64,000 bases of DNA, taken from positions 55,105,214 through 55,169,213 of the forward strand of contig NC_085869.1 in the NCBI RefSeq assembly GCF_034702125.1, in the 5' to 3' direction. The notes below the pieces were generated by a model, which was not told where the DNA came from, searched no databases, and saw only the letters and a list, made by a program, of their open reading frames with translations. Position 1 is the first letter of the stretch, and each line of letters begins with the position of its first letter. The translations under genes and the position numbers were made by a program. This document shows positions 42,201 to 53,228 of this stretch, in pieces. Source of the stretch: Engraulis encrasicolus (Eukaryota; Chordata; Actinopteri; Clupeiformes; Engraulidae).

Positions 42201-45200
42201 ATTGAGACACACCTTTATAAACTCGCTGTTACCAGATTGGCAATGACCAAGTCATAGTGCATTACTAAAGGCCCTGTGTTATGTCATAGTAATGTAGTAC
42301 TATGGTAATTAACTTTCAATTACTATTACAGCGTGCCACTGGAGGTACGGCGTGCATTAAAAGACCACTTCAGTCAATTTCAATATGCTGTTGTATTGCT
42401 CACGCTACCCTTGACTTGTCTGTACCTGGTGATGCCACAATTTTCGGCTCAGCCCTTTCCGAGATATGAGCTATTCTAACCGCACAAATACATCTACCGC
42501 GAAAAGAGCGAGGCGAGCGACGGAAGTAATTGACTTTGTATTGAGTCGCCCGACAAAAGCGATTCTGGAGACTATGGCGATTTGCGCGACGAGAGCGACA
42601 GTTTGAAGTTGAAATCCTTTCAACTTTCTATGATGCGGTTCGGCGACTAGCCGCGACAGCCAATGACTGTATAGAGGTCAGTGACCACAGCCAATGGGAA
42701 TGTTTGAATGCTTTGCCTTCTGCTTGTAACGGATATACCGTAGTTGCTTCAATCTCGCGTATCGCTCTGTCGCTTGAATTGCATCGCGCCTGGTCTATTC
42801 GTGTGGTTATGGGGGCAGTGTTTGTTTACTTTTTTTTTTATTAATATAGGCCTACTCAGAATATTTCCCAAAAGGTACCGCTGTTTACTAGTTGTCTGCT
42901 GATGTTGCATAACCTTTTGGATCTTTTTGGGAATAAATAAAAATGTTTTTTGAAATGAAAAACAAACAGCTGCCCCCATTACAACCAGGATCTCGGAAAA
43001 GCCTGAAGAAGAAAAAAATCTCAGGTACTGACAAGTCCAGGGTAGTGTGATCATTACAACTGCATGTTGAAATTGACTGAAGTTATCCTTTAAGGTGCTA
43101 CTGCAGTGAATGATTGAATTTTCTTTTAATTGTTCTACTTCAATAGAAATTATTGTGGAAAACAAGCCAGGGGGGCATTGGGATCACATTTGGATTTTAA
43201 TGTATGGCTTTAATAAGCAACGCAACAGCTGTCTCTGATTACTTAAAACAAGTCTTAAGCTGTCCATTTGATGGGACATCCATGAGGACTGTCTTCACTA
43301 ATATATGAGGATTATAGTTTAAGGAAATTTCAATTAAATTAATATAAAAACTTGTTTTTCTGTTCAACTGTCTTGGAAGATCTAATTCTCTCGGACCCTG
43401 CTACTGCAGGAAGGCTAATGAGGGTTGAAGGCTCTTACCTCTTACTACTTGTTTTCAGGCTGACCATTCTGATGCCTGTTCCTGCAACTGTTACGTTCAG
43501 AATTAAAATGCTCACCCGCGCACCCACCCACATTCATACCGGGCTCTTAACTTTTCCATATGTGACGATAGGTGCCCTGGATGAACTGTCTAATTCCCAT
43601 TGTTCGCATTTCGAACACTCAGGCGTGCGGCGTGAACATGTCAACCGTATCAAGATTAGGTGTGGGAATGGGCGGCAGCACGGTCCATTGTCAGCCTGAA
43701 CACGCCATGAGTGAATAGGAGTCTTGGTTCTATGTCTGTCTTTTGTGTCCACATCACTATCTGCGGGAACCGGGAAGGTTCTAATAGGCTACTCTCAGAC
43801 CTTGGTAGCCCCATAATGTATTCTGTACCATCTGAGGCACGCTGTAATAGTCATTGGAAGGTTAATTACCATAGTACTACTCTACTATGACATAACACAG
43901 GGCCTTTTATCTTTTATACTGTGCATGATCTCATCTCCCCACAGCACTTTTAGCACTTTTTCCTTTTTAAAATCTTGACATTAGAACATGTGTCATGCAC
44001 TATTATTATTACTAATATTGTTATGATTGATTTTAATCCCTTACCCTTACATGTTCTCAAAAAATGCCTGTGAAAGTGTGAGTGTACTGTATGTGTGTGT
44101 GTACTACTGCTGCAAAACAATTGGCCAAGCTGGGACAAATAAAAGCTACTTGACTTGACTTGACTAGGCCTATAGTAATGCAGTATGACTCTAGACTTTG
44201 CCATTATGGTAACAACAAATGTATAGACCCCTTTAGAGTTTGGAAACAGGTATGACGTAATTTGGCTGCGTGCGCACCTCTGCCTCAAAATCGTCCATGC
44301 TCCGTTCACTTGTACAGAGACTCGACAGGTGTTTTTTCCGAAATAAGATAACGGATGATCGCACTAACCTCAGATATGCAGTGGGCACCACGGACACGGG
44401 TATTCCTGGCGATGTCATCAGTCCAGTCAGTAGTTTAATGTCTTGTAACAACAAACATCTCCTAAGCTTCTGGAACAGCCTCTTCCCTCTCAAAATAGCA
44501 TAACAAGTGTGCTTTTCGGAATCTCTATTTTTTTATCAACGTACACGCTTCAGAACGGCAGTTTTTCTCTCTATAGTGTCTGTACTGTCACCCAGTATTA
44601 CATCCAGAATCACCACTCCCGATTTCACCCGTGCCTGCAGTTCTCCTAGTGGTCACTGTCGAGATACGGCTCTGAGCGCAGCAGCCCGTTCTTTCTGAAT
44701 GGAGTCTCCACTCCCTCTAGAGTGCAGCACCACTCAGAAAAGTGGAGTCTCTCGTAATATCCTTACAATATCTCTGGTGTGTTTGAGTCGACGATGCGCA
44801 CGCATTCATGAGGACGTCGACTCTGAACGGGTCTATATAACGCCGTATTTCAACAGGTTAAGAAAAATTATGACTCAGGGTTGAAGGTGCTTGCTTACCC
44901 CTCACTATGAGTGAATAGGACTTGCTGATGGTGCTGTTGTCCTGGGAGGTGACGGTGTACAGCCCCTCATCAACCTCTCTCACGTCCTCCAGGACCAGGT
45001 GGGTCTGGTTCAGCCCCCAGGCCCTCCTGCCCTTTATCACCCCGGCCTTCATCAGAACAACCTTCCCACCACCTGTGCTGGCTGTGCGCTCAAACACCAC
45101 GTCGGTAGCACCTGGGGGGAGCTGGATGTGAAAGTCCTCCCCTAAAAACATGACTGTCTCCTCTTTGGTTGAGAACAGCAAAGTGACAGAGGGGAGGGTG

Positions 45201-48018
45201 GTGAGATTTGTGTGAAACAGAATGATGAAAAAGAGGCAGAGAGAGAGTGACAGAGAGAAAAATGGTGAACATGACATTCCCGCAAAACATTGTTGTTTAA
45301 CCCTCTGGAGTCTAGGGCCTCTCGGAGGCTTTCAAGCAGTTTGGAACACCTTTACTTTTTTCAAGTATTTCACATAACTGTAAACATCTACTAATGTGGC
45401 ACATATGGTTGTATTCTGAAAAGCCTGACAAAAAAGAATATGACAGTAAAGTGAATGCAAAAGAAACGGTTTCAGAGGTCTTCAAACAGTGCAAGAAAAC
45501 ACAATGTAAATATATTTAGCCAAGACTTTTGAAGTTTCAACCTTGTAAGCAAAGGCGTTGGCTGCATAAAAGTACAAAGAGCATTTAGAAATGTTTTGCT
45601 GTTTCCGTGCAACGTGTAAAAAAGTAATTGTATGTCAGGCTACTGTATCTCTTACTTGGAATACTAATAAGATGGGTGGGCAACACCTCTGATGGTCCCC
45701 ACCCCCCTGTCACTTGCCATGTGCTCTGGCAGGGCATTGTCTTTGTTTTCCCACAGAGTGTTTTGTGAAAAGTGGCAAACTATAATGTTGTCAATATATA
45801 TATATATATGTGAAAACTAGATGTCTCAAGGTTTTTAATGGTGCCACTTATAAGTTTGAACAACAAAAACTTACAGAGTTACAGATGTGTTTTTGGAGAA
45901 GTGTAAAATACGGTCACTGGTGACCGGCCAGACCTCAGGGGGTTAACCCCTTAGCACAGAGCATAAGTGTGATGGCTATGTCTTAATCTGTTTTTTTTTT
46001 TTTTAAAAAAGGGCACAAGGTAGGATGACGTAGTTTGCGCGGTGCCCGTGGCGTGCCTGTCTCAAAATCTACACCGTAATGAAAAAATGCTCATCAAATA
46101 AACTCGCTGTGAGAATGTTTTTCATCACGGGATGCAAGCAGGTGATACAAATCTGAATACGGTATGTAAAGTTAGTGTAAATATAAAGTGTTTCCCACGA
46201 CACTCGGACCGCTCTGTCAAAAAGTTGCATTTGGGGTTTCCTGACAGCGGACCGTGGAAGTGGTCGCGAGACTCATCGTTCACTTACTAATGATTCACAT
46301 AACCATCACCTGACTCGGAACAGTGATTAATTAAACTTTAAATCCTACATGGAGCCCCTTTAAGGCTCTCAGTACTCTCGTAGGAATGATTTTATGATGT
46401 TGTTGAGTAGGCCTATTTTCAGCATATAGTGAATAGGCCCGCTGTCGACCCCATCTGCAGTTAGAGGCTACCACAGAAAAGGTAACTGGAGGTAAGGCCC
46501 AATCTCAATTCACCCCTTGGCCCTACCCCTTACCCCTCCCCCTCCGTTTTGTGTAGGGGTAGGGGTATCCCAATAGTCGTTAAGGCAGAGGGGTAGGGGT
46601 AAGGGGGAGGGCTTTGTAGCCCTAAAAAAGGAGGGGTAGGGGAGACAGGCAGACTCCGTTTGGAGGGGTAAGGGGTAGGGGTAGGGGTAGAAAAATACAA
46701 ATGGGATTGGCCCTAAGACTCTTTACAGATAGGATGGAGTGTATCTGCAAGACTTACCAGGTGGTGGTAACGGTGCAGAGAAACCTGAAAGAGAAAACAC
46801 AGAATCAGCACAATGTAATGTAACAAACCCATTGACCCCATTCATCAGCTTCCCTTTCCCGCTGTTTAATATGGATCAAATTCAAATAATTATATTTATA
46901 CCAACAATATTAATATGTATATATACAAACCATGTCCATCAATAATAACACATTCCACAGGAAAAAGTGTTTATGAGTGTCCATGCTCACACTGCAGCAC
47001 CTGCATTACAGTAGCCTACTGTAATTACATTACATACCATAGTAAACCCTTGGTTGAACCCGACTCATATTCAGAGGGCTGGCCCTGCCAAGGCCAACAG
47101 GTGGAGCACTCGCCTGCCATGCGGCTGACCCTGGTTTGCTTCCCGGCCCGGTTCCTTTGCCAACCCCTCCCCATCTCTCTCCCAATTCACTTCCTGTCCA
47201 CCTCTCACACTGTCCTATCAAAATATAGTCGAAAAAGACCACAAAAAACTTTAAATATTCAGAGGGCTGACATATTGGAGCAGTAGGCATTTTTTGGCTG
47301 ACAGTCACACTCTGGCGACTCCAGACTGTGCTCAAGGGTCCCCCATGCCTGTCTTTGCAAGCCTCCTGGGGCTTCGGCCAATCCCTCTCAGCCTTTCGGA
47401 TCACTACACCTTCCTGAGTAGACTCCATATGAGGGAAAAAAAACACCTCATTTCCACTGATGTGAAATTTAGTACAAAAATTAAGCATCAGGAATGGGCT
47501 GCATCTGAGATTGTTATGGATGGTCTGAAGAATTAGAAGAACTAGGAATTAGACTGTATTGTTTATATTGTGTTACTCATAAACATTCTGTTTGTCTTCT
47601 TTTCCATCTTATTTGTAATAGAAATATGATAAACTACAAAATATGAAATGACATGTCATTTTTATCATTTATGGTATCTGTATTTTTTGTAGCACACATT
47701 TTGACCATTTGGCCATTGACACAGAGTAAAATAGCACCACAAAATGTAATGCAGTAAGTCACTGGCAATGGTTATGTTGACAGTGCATTTTGTAAAGTGT
47801 AGGCTACACTACACTACAGCGAAAATAGATGTCAGCAGGATGCTGGATGACCCAATAGCTGCAGGGATGATTTTTTTTATTTTTATAGAGAACTTGTTTT
47901 TTTCCCAATCTTGTCATGTCTGACACCAACAGTGTCTACATCAGTTTGACAGGGTCTCATGCTGCTCACCTTCACGGACCAGTGTACTCAGCACCAGTAT
48001 ACTGAAAATAGACTCCAT
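39274..48018 (-). CDS. unnamed three-Ig-domain protein lacking canonical cysteines
   Basis: Minus-strand exons: 48018-47970 (signal peptide, MESIFSILVLSTLVRE), 46784-46758 (linker GFSAPLPPP), 45162-44899 (Ig 1), 40790-40503 (Ig 2), 39569-39274 (Ig 3). All are GT-AG, with phase 1 between the first four exons and phase 0 after Ig 3, giving 308 aa to that point. A tail exon probably follows at 37093-36931. Ig 1 and Ig 2 share GE(D/N)FHIQL at the start and DEG(L/A)YT near the end. Ig 3 has DAGVF in the matching place. The F-strand D-x-G-x-Y-x-C motif has Val or Ile instead of Cys, and no B-strand Cys is seen, so the domains lack the usual disulfide. N-glycosylation sites include NQT, NST and NSS. 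This type occurs among fish-specific Ig receptors. I cannot name it, and its ligand is unknown. Confidence 0.75.
39893..40053. mobile_element. hAT-like MITE, 161 bp
   Basis: Starts CAGGCCTGCCGACAG and ends CTGTCAGCGGCCCTG. Flanked by ACTGGCAT (39885-39892) and ACTGGCAA (40054-40061). A related end fragment lies near 21070-21130. Confidence 0.8.
40827..41440. mobile_element. inverted-repeat element with internal CCGTGTCCAGGAGCACGG repeats
   Basis: The left end gatctccaaaatgtccgtgc is mirrored at the right (...cacggaaattttggagatc). About 150 bp at each end are imperfect inverted copies, each holding several copies of the palindrome-like CCGTGTCCAGGAGCACGG. It lies 37 bp upstream of the Ig 2 exon (minus strand), in its intron. 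Confidence 0.8.
42470..42805. mobile_element. GC-rich MITE, inverted relative to 51245-51580
   Basis: Ends 'taaccgcacaaata' and (mirrored) 'tattcgtgtggtta'. The interior is full of CGAGCGA/GCGAC motifs. The same sequence occurs in the opposite orientation at 51245-51580. Confidence 0.7.
46005..46373. mobile_element. MITE family copy, inverted relative to 60252-60573
   Basis: Shares ggcgtgcctgtctcaaaatc, cgggatgcaagcagg (diverged) and 'tgcatttggggtttcctgac' with the reverse complement of 60252-60573. A third fragment lies at 39141-39273. Confidence 0.75.
46496..46713. mobile_element. Harbinger-like MITE rich in GGGGTA repeats
   Basis: Terminal GGCCCAATC is mirrored (one mismatch) by GATTGGCCC. 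The element is flanked by the trinucleotide TAA on both sides, as in PIF/Harbinger insertions. The interior has C-rich and then G-rich halves (ggggtaggggtagggg near 46665-46690). Confidence 0.7.
47065..47245 (+). mobile_element. tRNA-like SINE, plus orientation
   Basis: Head with 'ccaaggccaacaggtggagc' and a diverged B box (ggtttgcttccc), then 'cacttcctgtccacctctca' and an A-rich tail. Same family as 29480-29605. Confidence 0.65.
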
Positions 48019-48926
48019 CTCCGCAGACCTGAAAAGAAGCAGACAGAATAAGGGGGTTTCATGTTCATATTTCCCCCCTCTTTTGTCTGATAAACACTGG
48101 AGTGGGTTACATCAGATTTCATTCATAGACAATGAGCTGCAGGGCAGGTAGTGACATCATCCTTCTCAATTTTGAAAAGTAAAAAAACAACCATAAAACT
48201 GCAGGGCACCAGTTCATCTAATATGAATGGCTGAAAGTAAGCATTTATCTGCACAAATCAGATCAGTGCAATGGGCTGACAGATATCAGGGGAGCCATCT
48301 GTAAACCAGAGTAGCATCCGTAATGAAGTGTGAGGTACGCCTAGGGTAAAATGAAAGAAAAAAAAAGATTTCTAATAAGACCATTGTGGCAGATTAAGTC
48401 CAGATAGATATTCATAAAGCTGGCATGATCTCAAAGTCACTAAAGGTTTCTGGCAACCCAAGGTTTCAGAAAGTTAATTATTTGTGTTGGCTTCAAATAT
48501 TTGTTATGTACAACATTTGTTTTTCCAGCTATACCCAAGTGTGCTGTTTCCTCAACTACTACACGCAGAAAACACGTGAAACAACTCAACTACAGCCACA
48601 ATTACCCTCCAGTCAGAGCACCATAACAAGTTCATAAAGCACTTGTGCTGGATATGAGAGAGCTAAGGTTTCCTGGCTCTTGCCCATCCTTGTAGTTCCA
48701 TGCAGCTTTGTTAGCTCCACTAGTAGGTCTGGGAGAGCATGACATGGCTCCGCCTTCAGAAGACATGGCTTTATCCATCACTCTGCCCGTCCTTGCCACC
48801 AACAAGTACTGTCAAAGAGATATGCTATGTTGGGTCTCTGCTAGCTTGGCAGTTTTTCTTTAATTTTGCTCAAATGTGTGACTATAAACTCGACGTATCA
48901 ATCAGTGATCATATACTAAAGCAGGC
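48019..48926. other. divergent intergenic region
   Basis: Lies between the start of the minus-strand Ig gene (48018) and the candidate plus-strand small membrane gene. No repeat with clear ends and no extra exon was recognised. It must hold the promoters of both if both genes are real. Confidence 0.4.
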
Positions 48927-50069
48927 ATGATCCGTAACCTTATAACCGTTTTTATTTCATTTTTGGTTGCTGTATTTATTTTGGTGCTGATCTTACGGTA
49001 TTTGACATTAGGCCTACTACAGTATGAAAAGGTCAACATCAAACGCATTGCACTGAATCTAAATCTTATCTCCGCCCATTGCTTAGATAGTGGATGTAGA
49101 TTGACTTGTACTAAAGGTGGTTTACTAGGGAACGGTCTGCCTGTCTGTAAGGCATTAGAGACTGTTGATTGCATTGATGTGGCCTCTTTGCAGCTTTCAG
49201 GACATGTATTGACATAGGTACTTACAATAATTAAAATCCCTTTACTACTGCTGCTAACTACAGTCATCTTCAGTGTACTTTTTAAACTTTACAAAGTACG
49301 GTTTTTGTTGTTGCTGTGTCTTGCTCAGGCTAAAAAAAACGTTCAGGACATTGACTGCTGCTCAGTTGAGTCGGACTCCATCTACTTTCATCCCGACAAC
49401 TCCTCCAGAATCATCCCACGCCCAAAATACCATCAAGTGAGTCCAGAATCATCCACCACGCCCCAAACATCATCAAGTAAGTCCAGAATCATTCACCACG
49501 ACCAAAAATCATCAAGTAAGTGCGGACAGGCAGTTGGCATTTATTTCTGAATGCATGCTTCTCTACACCAAGGATACATGTAAACCATGGTTGTGTTGAA
49601 ATATTTCACGTTTCTTCCCTATGCAACACGTAGCACATATGTTCACACAATATTAACCCTTTGAGGAGTAAGGATATTTCCCCATTTCTAGAATTTTACC
49701 AGAGTATTCTATAGCTACCATAGAAGTCTGTGTTAAAAATCCTGCAGAGGGTTTGTGACATCATAGTGACAACCAAAATTCTAAACACATATATGTGATG
49801 GTTCTCCTCAAAGGGTTAATGTTATCCTCACACCATTCCCATTCCCAGGTCAGAGTCAAGCTTAAACAGAGATAAACTATACAGTACCATTTGAGTTTGC
49901 TATGAAATGTAACAGTGAAATGTTTGTTCTTTATTGACTGATGGCTTTGTTTGTTTGCTTGCTTTGCTTTGCCAGTGTTCTGAAAATCATGACTGAATGG
50001 GGAGGTGGCAACCAGTCTGAAATCATAAAGGACTTCTCCATCACTGCACAAAGAGGCCAAAACGTAGGG

Positions 50070-50135
<66 letters not shown>

Positions 50136-50136
50136 C

Positions 50137-50234
<98 letters not shown>

Positions 50235-51054
50235 TGCATGTGCGTGACTGCCACAAAGCATGTTATTTGTGCATAAATGCTGTTGTGCAGATTTGCTTGT
50301 GGCTGGCGTAAGTGTTGTTTTGGTGTGTACTGCACCATTGCAGACCTGCGTACTAATGTCTGGTTAGGGCCATTCCCTGTGAAGTCAGACAGGGCACAAT
50401 GAAAACTAGCCATATTCATCTGCTGTTTACACCACCTTGCACAGAAACCATGACACACACAGAGGGGTGGATCTAGACATTTTTTGGCCCTAGGCGAAAT
50501 ATAAACATGGGGCCCTCAAAAGTCATTCTTTAAACATGCCACCAACCGGAATGGAAGGAGCGTGGGTGCTACGTTAGTGATTTGTTTCGTATATATATAT
50601 ATCTTCGATTGCTTTACATAAGTGGCAAATTAAGCTCAGACATAGCCTACTTTTTGTGTGTTTATGGCGACTGATGTGACAGTTGTGGGTTCAGATGGAG
50701 GGCAGATCTGGTTGGGGCTCTAGGCAATTGCCTTGGTTTGCCTAATGTAAAGTCCGCCTCATGCCACACGTTTCCATGTCTCCACCGACGCGTCTAATTT
50801 TAAAATGAAGGGCACTTGTCGACTAATGCTTTTGTCTTCATTGTGGTTTTTACGAATGTTCCAAAACACATGTGAACACATCTAAGAAGATAATGGAAGC
50901 ATTTGTTTTTTTAATGACTGTGTGTGCGCGCACGCACGCGTCTGTGTGCGTGTTACAGGCTGCCTCCCAGGTCACAGTAACCTCTTCTGGTCGCACAGTG
51001 AAGAGGAGAGTTTCAACCGGATGATGACCCTGGGAACCAGGTGTGTGTGTGTGT

Positions 51055-51096
<42 letters not shown>

Positions 51097-52741
51097 GTGT
51101 GTGCGTGCATGCATGCGCACATGCATATGTGTGCGTGCATGTGTGTCTGTCTATCTGTGTACAACTGGTGTTTATTCACAGTCCCCGCCATCTCCGCACA
51201 ATGTAGACTCAATAAATAATTGTGCAAGATAACTGGGAAAATGCAGAGTTACCAGACAAATAGACCAGCTGTGACGCGATTCAAGCGACAGAGAATCGCT
51301 TCTGTGCAGCAAGAGCGATACGAGCGATTCAAGCAACGCACTCAAACATTCCCATTGGCTGTGGTCACTGACCTCTATACAGTCATTGGCTGTCGCGGAT
51401 GGTCGCCGAACCGCGTCATAGAAAGTTGAAAGGATTTCAACTTCAAACTGTCGCTCTCAGCGTGCGAATCGCTCTAGTCTCCAGAATTGCTTTTGTCGCG
51501 CGACTCAATACAAAGTCAATTACTTCAGTCGCTCGCCTCGCTCTTGTCGCGGTATGTGTATTTGTGCGGTAAGAAAAGAGTAGGCCTACAGTATGTCACG
51601 TAAGTGAGTACACCCCTCACATGTTTTACAGATTTTTGAGTATATCTTTTCATAGGAGAGCATTAAAGAAATTTCCTTTTGACACAATGATTGGTGACCT
51701 CTTAACAACATATTTAACTGCTTAAATTTCTTGTTCACTCAGAAAAAATCAAAACCATTAATGTTTGAACATTGCCCACAAAGTGAATACACCCCAGATT
51801 AGATTCTGGTAGAGAAGGGGCCATGTTGGCTCGAATCGTCTCGAAATGAAAAGGGATTAAAAGGGAGGTCATCTGTGTGATTTTCAACCTTTCTTTAGCA
51901 TGGTAGCATGGTAGTGGGAATGACATGGTTTGGCGATGTATGAATGCTGTCAACATTGGTAAGATGAATTACACCTAAAAGAAACATATATGTCAACATG
52001 CACTGTGACTACTGAAGCAGATCATGATACTCTTCATAGGATTGCATTCAAATCTCACACCAATCTATTTAAGCCCGGTGCAGACTCAAAATGTAAAAGT
52101 TCAATGTAAAAAAAGGTTGACCTCCCTTTTACTCCCTTTTTATTTCGAGGCGATTCAAGCCAACACGGCCCCTTCTCTACCGGATTTTAGTCTGGGGTGT
52201 AATCATTGTGTCAAAAGGAAATTTCTTTAATGCTCTCCTATGAAAAGATATACTCAAAAATCTGTAAAACATGTGAGGGGTGTACTCACTTACGTGACAT
52301 ACTGTAAGGTAGAACTGGGGATTGAAATCTGAAAGGCTGACATTTTCTAGCATGCAAAGTGTCTCTGTGGATGGTGATTGTCTTGTGTCTTGTTAAGGCC
52401 ACGAGGCCACATGCGGCCCACCTTTTCACTCAGTGTGGCCCATAGATTAACTTCTTTTTTTTAAAGAAAAAGGACAGTTTTTAACCCCTTCTTAACCAAT
52501 AATGTAAGCATTCAGGTATAAATAGGCCTATAGAAAAAAGTTAATTATCCTTTTGTAAATTCTCTCAAGTGCGTGGTCATGTGGCCCTCCGATGGTGGTA
52601 GGCCTAATAAAAAAAATGCTGGCTCACATTATAATGAAAGTTGCCCACCCCTGCACTAGGCTATTGTCCACATTCAACAAAGACACAACAGTTTATTTTG
52701 TTGTCGTGTTTAGGTCTGCCACCCAGGAGGATGTGAAGTGA
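48927..52741 (+). CDS. candidate small single-pass membrane protein, 133 aa, unrecognised
   Basis: Proposed exons: 48927-49031, 49329-49515, 50959-51040, 52714-52741 (stop TGA). All junctions are GT-AG. Phases 0, 1 and 2 join without a break, and an AATAAA follows 80 bp after the stop. The N-terminus is a strong membrane span ([19 protein letters not shown], residues ~8-26), then a polar tail with [20 protein letters not shown], and at the C-terminus [19 protein letters not shown] and SATQEDVK. I do not recognise the family. The first exon is the weakest part (donor AAG|GTCAAC, no clear promoter), and the true 5' end could differ. The second exon ends in a 3-fold tandem repeat with three donors. 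Donors 2 and 3 are in phase with exon 3. Confidence 0.5.
49401..49515 (+). repeat. three tandem copies of an exon end with its splice donor
   Basis: Units 49401-49436, 49437-49476 and 49477-49515 (36, 40 and 39 bp) all contain 'ccagaatcat' and end in 'atcaa' followed by GTGAGT, GTAAGT and GTAAGT. Each is a usable 5' splice site. Confidence 0.85.
50069..50234. repeat. (TG)n microsatellite
   Basis: Over 160 bp of TG with one 'tgcctgcg' interruption. A shorter TG/CG tract follows at 51040-51145, starting exactly at a candidate splice donor. Confidence 0.98.
51245..51580. mobile_element. GC-rich MITE, same family as 42470-42805
   Basis: Inverted copy of 42470-42805. Shared blocks include 'ttcccattggctgtggtcac' and 'gaaagttgaaaggatttcaa'. 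It directly abuts the Tc1-type fold-back at 51589. Confidence 0.7.
51589..52304. mobile_element. fold-back Tc1/mariner element, short copy
   Basis: CAGTATGTCACGTAAGTGAG at the left is mirrored exactly at the right, with TA on both sides. It has the same two-arm structure and transposase scraps as 10940-12233 but more internal loss. Confidence 0.85.
52395..52654. mobile_element. decayed hAT remnant, relative of 38288-38567
   Basis: Shares 'gtggccctccgatggtggta' (mirrored) and the end AGTTGCCCACCCCTG (52640-52654, with one base change). The left end is not clear. Confidence 0.55.
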
Positions 52742-53228
52742 TGGCACTAAAGAAAAAAAAACAAGCTGATGACCAAATGTGTGTCAATAATGAAGACATA
52801 TGTTTCATACAATTTGTAATAATAAAAAAGGTATGTGTTCTCCACGTAGGCTATATATAATAATAGCCCTATTGGCATGTGTAATGATCACTGAACGCAT
52901 GCACCATTGATGCTTTCTAAGGACGTTACGTGGGCAATGGGCTGGTTCTGACATCCACTGCTTTCACTATGTCGGATGTGACCAGTTACAAAATCTTCGT
53001 GAGTTACAAAACTCTTGTGGTGGGGGCGGCGAAGAAGGTAGACGATCGCCACGACACGACACACAGACAAAAAAGCATCAGGGAAAGAATGACCCAGCCT
53101 CCTCCTTGACCCTCCTTGAAACCCTTCAAATTCTTGTAGGCTACTCAAGCATTCCATCTCACCGTAAGCGCCGTTTCCAGCTAAACAACACCGGTCAGTG
53201 TTTGGGGAGCGACGGTGTTCGGCTACCG
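52742..53228. other. 3' end of the small membrane gene and cybrd1 promoter region
   Basis: AATAAA at 52821-52826 is a good poly(A) signal for the upstream gene. The remaining ~400 bp should hold the cybrd1 promoter and 5' UTR. No defensible TATA box or iron- or hypoxia-response element was identified. Confidence 0.45.

Noticed and set aside
43386..43500. Possible extra exon between Ig 1 and Ig 2 on the minus strand
   Set aside because: Splice-like sites exist, but the phase (2) breaks the phase-1 chain of the flanking exons.
44233..44493. 86-codon minus-strand frame (QKLRRCLLLQDIKLLTGL...)
   Set aside because: No domain recognised and no fitting splice sites with the surrounding Ig gene. 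It looks like part of a dispersed repeat.
50959..51024. Alternative C-terminus [20 protein letters not shown] in another frame
   Set aside because: It would need exon 49981-50063 in a phase that does not fit the upstream exon. The frame ending SATQEDVK fits phases, the next exon and the poly(A) signal better.
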